From assembly GCA_905221605.1 (NCBI GenBank), contig CAJNDS010000111.1, positions 161,589 through 225,588 of the forward strand: a stretch of 64,000 bases of DNA, in the 5' to 3' direction. Under the pieces are notes generated by a model. The model was not told where the DNA came from. It saw only the letters and a list, made by a program, of their open reading frames with translations, and did no database searches. Both the position numbers and the translations under genes were made by a program. Shown here one piece after another: positions 10,365 to 18,199 of this stretch. How positions within the stretch are numbered: position 1 is the first letter of the stretch; each line of letters opens with the position of its first letter. This DNA is from Symbiodinium natans (lineage: Eukaryota; Sar; Dinophyceae; Suessiales; Symbiodiniaceae).

Positions 10365-11525
10365 GCGATCATAGGATTGCAAACTGGCTTCGATTTCGGC
10401 GTGAGTCTTGCCCGTTAAGGTCTGAAGCACATGAACGTTAAAGTGGAAAGTTGCGATGTCTCCATCATGCTCGAAAACTCTGGAGACAACCTTATCACCC
10501 GTCGTCGGAAACAAGGCGGATGCCGACCCTGATGCAACACGCTTGCCTGAGATCCAGACAACTTGCCTTCCCCAACCTATCTCCAACTCAGGCTTGTGAC
10601 CCTCAGCCCAAAGAGAGGAGAGAAAATCACACGCGCGTCTCGTGGCACGGTTCTTGCTTCTACGCTCAGCCGTTCTCGAAGGTGCCAGCCAGATATTGTC
10701 ACCACTGGCTGTCTGAGCACAATTCGAGCAACGATCCTGTAAGGAATAGAAACGTTCTGCTGCGAGTTCTGGCGTCAATGGTTTGAGGAAGAGATGACCT
10801 ACCTGTGCACGTTGGCCATATACCACTGTGCGTTCAACACAGTGTTGGAGTGGATCCCGAAAACGCTTCAAGAAAGAGTCCATATCACTCAAGATGAAAC
10901 GCCGCGGCGTGTCGAACTGCCATCCGCCTATAATCACATGGTTGAAATTCGTATCGGATGTAAGGTCCGCGAACTCGGATTGCTGGAGCCTTGGAGGAGT
11001 GGAGTGGAACGCAGGATGGCTCTTCTGGTTCTGCGCGGGTCCTGCCGAACCGGATGCTGTTGACCTGTTGTGTTGGTTGGCCAAGTACACAGACCACGCA
11101 TCTGAGCCATGCATCCCAGCCCCTTGGAACCGGTCAGGCGTGGAGTTGGGTGTGCTTGCTGCCTGATTCTTCTTCTGTTCATCAAACGCCTTCGTCAGCA
11201 TATCAACTTTGTCAACCAAAGCATCGACTCTAGGATCGCGCGCTGGCTGGGAAGTGATAGCTTCAACATGCGTCAGTCTGGCATTGTAATCATTCAAGCT
11301 CTGCTTCACTTCTGCAAAACCAGTCTGGACTGATAGCTGTAGTGACGAAACCCAAGCTGGAACAATCTCTGCATGCCTGGCCTGTTGACTCAGAAGTTCA
11401 TCTAGAAGAGCATCAGCATCAGGGGGATCCCTCTTGGTGCGTTTTGGGGGACTGGTAGATCGCTCATCAAACTCATCATGCTGAGTAGCAGCCAGTGGGA
11501 AACCATCCGACCCATGATCAGCCAT
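10362..11525 (-). CDS. LINE ORF1 (nucleic-acid-binding type, putative)
   Basis: A 387-residue protein starting at ATG 11523-11525, 43 bp downstream of the relict leader. Residues 1-40 are charged with a basic PPKRTKRD cluster that could act in nuclear import. Residues about 40-125 (LLDELLSQQARHAEI, then DALVDKVDMLTKAFDEQKK) look like a coiled coil. A low-complexity Ser/Thr/Asn/Gln linker follows. The C-terminal half begins VIIGGWQFDTPRRFIL and contains CSNC. Length, position and coiled coil fit LINE ORF1 RNA chaperones, but I see no diagnostic RRM or CCHC knuckle, so the biochemical role is inference. It lies directly 5' of ORF2 in the same frame. Confidence 0.85.
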   Translation of the reverse strand: MADHGSDGFPLAATQHDEFDERSTSPPKRTKRDPPDADALLDELLSQQARHAEIVPAWVSSLQLSVQTGFAEVKQSLNDYNARLTHVEAITSQPARDPRVDALVDKVDMLTKAFDEQKKNQAASTPNSTPDRFQGAGMHGSDAWSVYLANQHNRSTASGSAGPAQNQKSHPAFHSTPPRLQQSEFADLTSDTNFNHVIIGGWQFDTPRRFILSDMDSFLKRFRDPLQHCVERTVVYGQRAQVGHLFLKPLTPELAAERFYSLQDRCSNCAQTASGDNIWLAPSRTAERRSKNRATRRACDFLSSLWAEGHKPELEIGWGRQVVWISGKRVASGSASALFPTTGDKVVSRVFEHDGDIATFHFNVHVLQTLTGKTHAEIEASLQSYDR

Positions 11526-11567
11526 GGGTTCTAGGAGTCAAGCGAACCAACTCGAACAAACGGGGAA

Positions 11568-11580
11568 CTTAAGCCGAAAC
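11568..11580 (-). other. Relict spliced-leader fragment
   Basis: GTTTCGGCTTAAG on the minus strand matches the last 13 nt of the spliced leader (ATTTTGGCTCAAG) at 10 of 13 positions and sits one base downstream of the intact leader. Tandem intact-plus-degenerate leaders are a known signature of mRNA-derived insertions in dinoflagellates. Inferred to record an earlier cycle of trans-splicing and reinsertion. Confidence 0.6.
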
Positions 11581-11581
11581 C

Positions 11582-11603
11582 CTTGAGCCAAAATGGCTAC
11601 GGC
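11582..11603 (-). other. Dinoflagellate spliced leader (DinoSL), intact 22 nt
   Basis: Minus strand begins GCCGTAGCC and ends TTTTGGCTCAAG, a perfect match to the 22-nt leader that dinoflagellates trans-splice to mRNAs (first base G is one of the allowed variants). It is immediately preceded by the target-site duplication, so it forms the exact 5' terminus of the retrotransposon. There is no donor GT after it, so it is a retroposed leader and not an SL RNA gene. Confidence 0.95.
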
Positions 11604-11615
11604 TCTAACATCCCT
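11604..11615. repeat. Target-site duplication, 5' copy
   Basis: TCTAACATCCCT, identical to 6933-6944. It continues into AAAGCCCAAACCCTAAACCCC, so its final CCCT is part of a CCCTAAA unit at the edge of a telomere-like tract. Confidence 0.85.
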
Positions 11616-11880
11616 AAAGCCCAAACCCTAAACCCCAAACCCAAAACCCTAAACCCTATTGGACCCTGCACCCTTTTTTTGCATCCAGGCTCTCACAGCC
11701 CTTAACCCTGCACCCTTAAACGCTCAAACGCTCCACCCTTTTGACTTTTCAAATCCTGAACAAAATAGCCTTCAGCACCCAAAACGCCCCCTTTTTTGGG
11801 AAACTTGGAGGAACCCTAAACCTAAACCCTAAACCCTAAACCCTAAACCCTAAACCCTAAACCCTAAACCCACACTTCGA
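11616..11880 (-). repeat. CCCTAAA tracts
   Basis: Units at about 11623-11660 and a nearly perfect array at 11813-11871, both in CCCTAAA orientation, with CCCTTAAAC-like degenerate units between. Confidence 0.85.
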
Positions 11881-11964
11881 AGAAGAGCAGCCGAGGGCTG
11901 CTGCGGAGGCAGCCTCGACGGTCATACTCTCCACCTTGCAACCATCGCGGGGACGTTTTTTGGG

Positions 11965-12357
11965 TTTCGGGGTTTGGGGTTTAGGGTTTAGGGTTTGGGG
12001 TTTGGGGTTTAGGGGTTTAGGGTTTAGGGTTTAGGGGTTTTGGGTTTAGGGCTGAGGGTTGAGGGTGGATTTCGTTGCCTGGTATGCCACCCCTAAACCC
12101 TAAACCCTGCCCTAACCTAAACCTCTTTTTCCTAAGACTCACCTGCATTCTCAAGAGGGAGGAAGCGGGGTACCCCTTGTAAGTAGGACTCGATTGCCCA
12201 AGTTGAGGGCGACGGAATAGAAGAAGCTGTCAGAGATAGGCACCCGCGGCTCCAAGAACCAGGGAGGTCTTGGGGGTTTAGGGTTTAGGGTTTGGGGTTT
12301 AGGGGTTTATAGGGTTTAGGGTTCGGGGCTTGGGTTTGGGGTTGAGGCTTTAGGGTC
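11965..12357 (+). repeat. TTTAGGG/TTTGGGG tracts
   Basis: Clusters at 11965-12065 and 12268-12357 in TTTAGGG orientation with TTTGGGG variants. Orientation flips relative to the adjacent 11616-11880 tract. Short CCCTAAA units lie at 12092-12125. Confidence 0.8.
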
Positions 12358-12359
12358 AC

Positions 12360-13474
12360 CCTCGGCCCTCTCTCTGACGTCTGAGCACATCATCGGGACT
12401 AACTCACGGGCAGCACTAGAACGACCGGGCGACATCCCAATTCACCAGCTGGTCCGACAGAACATCCACAGGAAAGGGCGAGATCTCAATGATAGATTTC
12501 CGCTTAGGTTAGGCGTTCGGGGTTTGGGGTTTTTTCTGGTGCACTTCTCGATTTGGGTTTAGGCTTTTCCTTGTTGTCACCCGGTTTTTTTTGCCCCCCG
12601 CATAGCTGGACGAACCAGTCCGAAGGGATTCCCAGTTTTACCCGGTATAGGGCTTGTGGTTGCGGGTTGAAGGTTGGATTCGACTCTCGCACCCGAGGAT
12701 TCAGCCGGACGGGTTTAGTCGCTCACTCTCACACAAGGCAGGCAAGGTTCGTTGGTCTGTGTAGGCACTAAGACAAGTGAGACAGGCCAAGTACGGGTTT
12801 AGAGCTTCTTGGGGTTCAGCCGATGACTCATGGAGCCGAGCCACATCGAGCTGCAGCGACACCTTGGACGTGGGATTGTAAGGACAAAGCAAGGGATGTG
12901 TAGAAGGGCTTCGACTCTCACGCTGGCACAAGGGGTTTATGAGGCTTTTCCGGCAAGAATTCTACAACAGGTTTTCCACAGCTGCGTGAGCATGAGTGCA
13001 GCACCACAGGCGATGACCACAAGAGGGGGTGAACCTGGACGGCTTTTGTTCCTCGTGTCAGTCTGCTGATTCGTCCGGCGCCGAAGGGACGTGTGAGACT
13101 TAATAAGTGCCAATTTTTGCACATGGCTTTTGGCCTTTTGGCAAGCTGGGGGGGGCTGTTTTATCAATGCCTTCCCCGTAAAAAGCGGGGTCCCCTGCAT
13201 TAACACACCCCAAAAAACTGCAACATATTAGACCCCTGAGCCGAAGTTGAACACACCCCAAATCAATTGTAACATGTTAGACCCCCAAGTATTAGGAACC
13301 ACCTAAGACTAGTATAGGCTACCCCGAATCCTTAATGGTAACGCGTTGAGGAGCTGCCCTCTAAAGGATGATGGGATGCTCGGCCTCCTGCAAGCCGATT
13401 CGCATTGCAGGAGTCCAGGAAACGAAGTAAGGCCCATGCAACTTTGCTGACTCGATATCTGTATATATGCACAA

Positions 13475-13506
<32 letters not shown>

Positions 13507-13600
13507 GTATATGATGTATATGTATGTATGTGTATGCATACTTTAGATCTTATTGGCACATGCTTATGTGTCTCTAAAAATATGTATACGTAGTTGATAC
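12360..13600. other. No supported gene; short recurrent motifs
   Basis: Contains two copies of the motif CTCTCAC with GGCACAAGG (12725-12750 and 12912-12935) and a TTGCCCCCCGCATAGCTGG variant at 12591-12609. Repeated TGTAACATGTTAGACCCC-like phrases occur at about 13215-13290. A TA/TATG-rich microsatellite lies at 13467-13546. Confidence 0.4.
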
Positions 13601-13615
13601 GCACAAGCGCCTGAA

Positions 13616-15480
13616 TTACTTGAGAAGGGCTGGCGGCGTGGGCATCGTCCAGAAAGGCTCAGAGCTTTTCTCCACCGTGTGGAAGATGCCGTTGAAGAAG
13701 AAATCCGTGATCGAGTAGGATGCCCTGGCTGGGAGGTACATGTCCTTCGAGACCCACATGCCCAGGTCATCCTGATAGGCGCACTTGAACTGGTAGTACC
13801 GGTCGATGAAAACGGCCATAATCACCAGGGTCACAAGGAGGCGAAACGGGACCACCTGCCTCAAGAGATCCAGGAATCTGGGGCCTTTGACATGGTACGT
13901 TGGACCAGCTTCAGCATCTTCTTGATCAGATTCTTCCCTGATTTCCTGGATCTTTTGGATAAGGCTCCGGCCAGCATGTGTGATCATGCAGTCCTGTAGC
14001 AAGGGGTTAGGGTTTCAGGCTGTCTCTGATGTCTGAATGGCAGGGTTTCACAGTTTTTTAATTGCCACCCGCCTAGCTGATCACGGTTTAGGGTTAGGGT
14101 TTGCTTGCCACCCGCCAAGCAGACAGGCACAAACAACGCTTCAACATAGCTGTCACGAAGTCACTGATTTTTTGCGAAATAGACGGGTAAGTGACTTTCG
14201 AATTTGCCATTTCCATTTTTGGCGAAAACTGCAGCGTGAGCGTAAGTGTCAGTGCATGGATCTGGTTGGCTTAGGCGTCTCAAGGACCGGGAAAAAGTTC
14301 AGGAGTTACCTCGTGAGCTTGAGCTACTGGGCTCTTATAAAGCGGATGCGCAGGTGAGTCTACCTGCAACGGTCGGAAGCTTGAGTCATCACTCGCTGGG
14401 TTGCAGGAGCCCTGGTGCTTTCAGCATCGGGAACCGACTGGGGAACAGCTCGCCATCAGAGCAGTGCTCTACGGCGACGGAGCACGACTCCACTCTCTCA
14501 TTTGCAAGTGCATCCCACCTTAAAACCCCTGTTTCCGAAAGAGCACTTTGCAAAAAGCAAGATGTCCGGCAAAAACACCGCGGCAAGTCCTGCAGCATCT
14601 CGTCGACGTCCAAGATGAAAGCCATCGACATGGCCCCCAGGACCGTGTCCAAGATGCCCGACGTATCCATGAGAAGGGTCGTGCCCTCCAAGAGAACAAA
14701 GTAGCAGAGCGTCACCTTGGGGATCAAAACTGTCAGGGCTGTGATGAGCTTCCAATGGGTGGGCATGCCTGCAATGCGGTAGCTAGCCTTGTTCTTGTTT
14801 TTCTTGTCGATCTCGATCCAGTCGCACTTGTCTGGGGCGTGCGGCAGGAACCAGAGCATAGCCATCATGCGAAAGCAAACTTGGATCTCGTGGTTAACTG
14901 CCAGTGCGAACAGAAGCAAGCACACCCAACGGCAGGTGCGGTTTTCCAGCCCATATTCTCCTGGATCCACCTTCTCGTTGATGAGGTCTTCCTGGTCTGG
15001 CAGCACATCCACCAGTGCCTGTTTGGTGAACTTCTGCACAGCCCACTGGGTGTAGCCATAGAGTCGTGAAGGCGAGAATTGGGTGCCCCCCGGACCCGTG
15101 CATCGTGGCTGGAAGGGTGCCTCTGGGCCCTTGCAGATGTCCAAGTCTGCGCCGAAGTCGCAAAGGTGCATCTGTCCGCCCAGCGGGTTCATGATCTGGG
15201 TCGCCTCACCCACAAACATCACGAGCGCAAATTGCACCACGTAGTTCAGAGCCAATGCTAGGTAGGACCTTATCCAGAGCGTGACAAACACGCTCTGGTA
15301 GCCAGAGCTTCTGGCAATCTGCGGGAATGCGAATCCGCTCCCATACACTGAGCTTGTTTCCAGCTTGAAGATTGTTTGGGAACGCTCTACATCAATCAAC
15401 CCCAAAGCTGCCTTGCCAACGTCCTCTGCACGCTGAGCCTCGCCATCGTCTTGACTTGCCACGGCAGTCGGAGCTGCCAT
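13616..15480 (-). CDS. Polytopic membrane protein, at least two exons
   Basis: Starts at ATG 15478-15480. Exon 1 runs to about 14590 (residues 1-296), exon 2 from about 14001 (acceptor CTACAG, then GACTGC) to the stop at 13616. Hydrophobic segments lie at residues about 72-91, 185-205 and 246-292; the last contains FILDVDEML. Exon 2 adds VPFRLLVTLVIMAVFIDRYY and a hydrophilic tail. Cys107, Cys116 and Cys127 with a Gly/Pro-rich stretch form a probable non-cytoplasmic loop between the first two segments. From memory this resembles an expanded dinoflagellate membrane protein family of unknown function. The exon 1 frame stays open to 14389, so the donor is uncertain and a further small exon in 14002-14590 is possible. 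The intron carries CCCTAA-type units. Confidence 0.72.
14002..14589 (-). other. Probable intron with telomere-like units and recurrent motif
   Basis: Lies between the two exons of the membrane protein gene. It contains TTAGGGTTT units near 14005 and 14088-14103 and two copies of the TTGCCACCCGCC motif (14062-14079 and 14105-14121). Confidence 0.5.
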
Positions 15481-15489
15481 GGCGAAGAT

Positions 15490-15850
15490 GGCACTATGCC
15501 CACTTCGGCGTAGATTCTCTATAAGTATTCTGTAGCTGTTTGTAGTCCTTGTTTGGTGTTGTTGACTGCTTCTTGTTCATCCCTCTACTTGGGCCGGATC
15601 GGACTGCGGCAAAGCACTGGCCGAGTAAAGGCAGCAACTCTTTCGGCAACGACGGCTTCCTGAGCTCTCTGACATAACCCTCAGGGGACGGCACCACGTT
15701 TGCAGGCTCCTCGGCCGCGGAACCCCGGCTGGTGATACTGGAGAACAAGCGAGCACTGCTGTTGTCCCGAACCTGGGCCACTTCGCGAGGGGGATGTGCG
15801 ATCATGAAGGGGGGTATTGGGCCTGCCGGGGCGCGACATAGCAGCTGCCC
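15490..15850. other. No supported gene
   Basis: 5' flank of the membrane protein gene. No spliced leader, promoter element or confident open frame was recognised. Confidence 0.4.
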
Positions 15851-15852
15851 CC

Positions 15853-15935
15853 AAAACCCTAAACCCTTCTCACCTAAAACCTCAACACCCGAAAACCCAA
15901 CAACCCCAAAACCCTGCACCCCTAAACCCTAAACC

Positions 15936-15967
<32 letters not shown>

Positions 15968-15984
15968 ACCCTAAACCCTAAAAC
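15853..15984 (-). repeat. CCCTAAA/CCCTCAA tract
   Basis: CCCTAAA-sense units mixed with a run of the variant CCCTCAA (about 15926-15968). Confidence 0.8.
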
Positions 15985-16109
15985 AAGACATCCTCAAACG
16001 GCATCCTGGTCGAGCGCCCGGGCAGCCGGCGGCTCCCCGGGCGTGAGCTCCCGGCGCAGTGAGCTCTGGTCCTCTTCTCCCCAAAAGGAGGCTTTTCGGG
16101 ATAGGGTTT

Positions 16110-16227
16110 GAGGGTTAGGGCTTTTTTTTTAGGGTTTAGGGTTTAGGGGTGCAGGGTTTTGGGGTTGTTGGGTTTGGGTTTAGGGTTTAGTGTTCCGGGT
16201 TTAGGGTTTAGGGTTTAGGGTTGAGGA
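16110..16227 (+). repeat. TTTAGGG tract
   Basis: TTTAGGG-sense units with insertions, opposite in orientation to the tract at 15853-15984, giving an inverted pair around about 125 bp of unique sequence. Confidence 0.8.
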
Positions 16228-16760
16228 TGCAAGTTTGGCAGGCGAAGCAGCTGTACCGGGCTGAGGCTTCTGGGGTGTCTGGGCTTGTCAAGGCCGGTTC
16301 GGATGCTTTCGCCCTCAGGCCCGCAACTCCAACTTTTCGTGGGTCCGTGAAGTCACGCAGGCCGATGAGGTGGCTGGTCTTTCCGTCCTTCAAGCTCAGT
16401 TTGCGGGAGTTTCTGCAGCTTAGGGTTTTGCGAGCGGTTGCCTCGCCATGCTCGACGGCAACTGAGTTTTGAATGCATTCCGGGGCGCTGGCAAAGACCC
16501 TTTTTCAACACTCTTAATGCTATCCCAACTCCCTCGGCACAGCCGTCACCGACATCAACATGCCTTTAAACACGTCAGGGTGGTGCTTCCCGTCCGGCTT
16601 GCGGTACTTCACATGGAAGACCTCCGTCCGGAATTTGCTGGAGCCTTGGAGGTTCCCAGCAAGGGAAGCGCATCAGAGGAATCTTCCACCCTTGCTTTCC
16701 AGTGTGGGCCCCTGGGTCCTCATTATACCCCTTACACATACAATGTATGTATGTATATTC
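16228..16760. other. No supported gene
   Basis: Unique sequence with open frames on both strands but no recognisable domain. Confidence 0.4.
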
Positions 16761-16763
16761 TAA

Positions 16764-16768
16764 CATAC

Positions 16769-16801
<33 letters not shown>
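16764..16801 (+). repeat. (GT)n microsatellite, left edge of assembly gap
   Basis: Dinucleotide run that continues into the gap, so its true length is unknown. Confidence 0.9.
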
Positions 16802-16901
16802 NNNNNNNNNNNNNNNNNNNNNNNNNNNNNNNNNNNNNNNNNNNNNNNNNNNNNNNNNNNNNNNNNNNNNNNNNNNNNNNNNNNNNNNNNNNNNNNNNNN
16901 N
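16802..16901. other. Assembly gap (100 N)
   Basis: Exactly 100 N, the usual placeholder for a gap of unknown size. The flanking GT and TGTGTC repeats show that the assembly broke inside a long microsatellite. Confidence 0.98.
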
Positions 16902-17560
16902 TGTGTCTGTGTCTGTTGTGTCTGTGTCTGTTGTGTCTGTGTCTGTTGTGTCTGTGTCTGTTGTGTCTGTGTCTGTTGTGTCTGTGTCTGTTGTGTCTGT
17001 GTCTGTTGTGTCTGTGTCTGTTGTGTCTGTGTCTGTTGTGTCTGTGTCTGTTGTGTCTGTGTCTGTTGTGTCTGTGTCTGTTGTGTCTGTGTCTGTGTCT
17101 GTGTCTGTGTCTGTGTCTGTGTCTGTGTCTGTGTCTGTGTCTGTGTCTGTGTCTGTGTCTGTGTCTGTGTCTGTGTCTGTGTCTGTGTCTGTGTCTGTGT
17201 CTGTGTCTGTGTCTGTGTCTGTGTCTGTGTCTGTGTCTGTGTCTGTGTCTGTGTCTGTGTCTGTGTCTGTGTCTGTGTCTGTGTCTGTGTCTGTGTCTGT
17301 GTCTGTGTCTGTGTCTGTGTCTGTGTCTGTGTCTGTGTCTGTGTCTGTGTCTGTGTCTGTGTCTGTGTCTGTGTCTGTGTCTGTGTCTGTGTCTGTGTCT
17401 GTGTCTGTGTCTGTGTCTGTGTCTGTGTCTGTGTCTGTGTCTGTGTCTGTGTCTGTGTCTGTGTCTGTGTCTGTGTCTGTGTCTGTGTCTGTGTCTGTGT
17501 CTGTGTGTGTGTGTGTGCGTGCGTGCGTGTGCGTGTGCGTGTGCGTGTGCGTGTGTGTGT
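16902..17560 (+). repeat. (TGTGTC)n microsatellite with higher-order structure
   Basis: About 12 copies of a 15-bp unit (TGTGTCTGTGTCTGT) at 16902-17090 give way to a pure 6-bp TGTGTC array to about 17505, then (GTGTGC)n and (GT)n. All frames stay open across it and produce Cys-Val, Ser-Val, Cys-Leu and Thr-Gln artefact peptides. Confidence 0.95.
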
Positions 17561-17569
17561 GTGTGTAAC

Positions 17570-17722
17570 TATCTTATATTTATATTTATATCTATATTTA
17601 TATTTATATTCATATGGGATATCTATATCTATATCCATATCTGTATTTATATTTATACTTATTTTTGTATTTATACTTAGATATGTACATATATACGTAA
17701 ACATATATAGATATGTATACAA
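17570..17722 (+). repeat. AT-rich TATATTTA-type repeat
   Basis: Degenerate 6-bp periodic units (TATATC, TATATT) directly after the GT-rich microsatellite. Confidence 0.8.
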
Positions 17723-17739
17723 TCACTTTGGCCAAAACA

Positions 17740-18090
17740 CCAAACCGGGAGCATTTAAGACTAGGATGCCGGGTGGTGTCAAGATTCGCGGGAAGGGAAA
17801 ACATCTCATCACCGCAGCTCCTTTTTGAGGAGGCCCTCCCCTTAACCCCCCAGAGTGCAAACGCATCCCAGCCAAGCAGAATTTCAGCTCCGAGGCAGCT
17901 GTCCACAAGCCGGGTGCTGAAGGATTGGGCGATCCTGATTGGTTATGGCTTTCAACCCTAAATTTAGGACATCTTCGAGCTTTGGGCTTCTCTCACACAG
18001 CGGGCGAAGCATATGGATTCGGCGGTTTAACAGGATTTGGGGGTAAATGTCGCGGGCTCAGTCCGTATAACCTACCGCTTCCGTAGTAGT
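17740..18090. other. No supported gene
   Basis: Unique sequence; nothing recognised. Confidence 0.4.
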
Positions 18091-18092
18091 GG

Positions 18093-18190
18093 TTGTCGTC
18101 GTCAACGTCGTTGTCAACGTCGTCGCCAACGTCGTCGTCAACGTTGTCGTCAACGTCCTCGTCAATGTCGTCGTCAACGTCGTCGTCAGT
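18093..18190 (+). repeat. (GTCGTCAAC)n minisatellite
   Basis: About eleven 9-bp units with point variants, opening frames that encode Arg/Gln-rich or Ser-rich peptides. I treat these as artefacts. Confidence 0.85.
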
Positions 18191-18199
18191 TAAGAGTAG

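Larger units (their letters stand above)
6945..11603 (-). mobile_element. Full-length non-LTR (LINE-type) retrotransposon
   Basis: A 4659-bp element on the minus strand, complete from a spliced-leader 5' end (11603) to a short 3' UTR (6945-7049). It encodes ORF1, then an endonuclease-reverse transcriptase (ORF2). It has no LTRs and no poly-A tail. It is flanked by a perfect 12-bp direct repeat, as expected from target-primed reverse transcription. All catalytic motifs of endonuclease and reverse transcriptase are present and both ORFs are long and open, suggesting a young copy. The empty target reads TTTAGGGATG on the element's sense strand, so insertion occurred at the border of a telomere-like tract. 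Confidence 0.93.

Noticed and set aside
11582-11603. SL RNA gene
   Set aside because: The leader is not followed by a splice donor or an Sm-site region, and it sits at the retrotransposon terminus next to a target-site duplication.
16469-17828. Open frames of 250-400 codons on both strands over the TGTGTC microsatellite and gap
   Set aside because: They consist of dipeptide repeats and run through N; the repeat length is a multiple of three and keeps frames open by chance.
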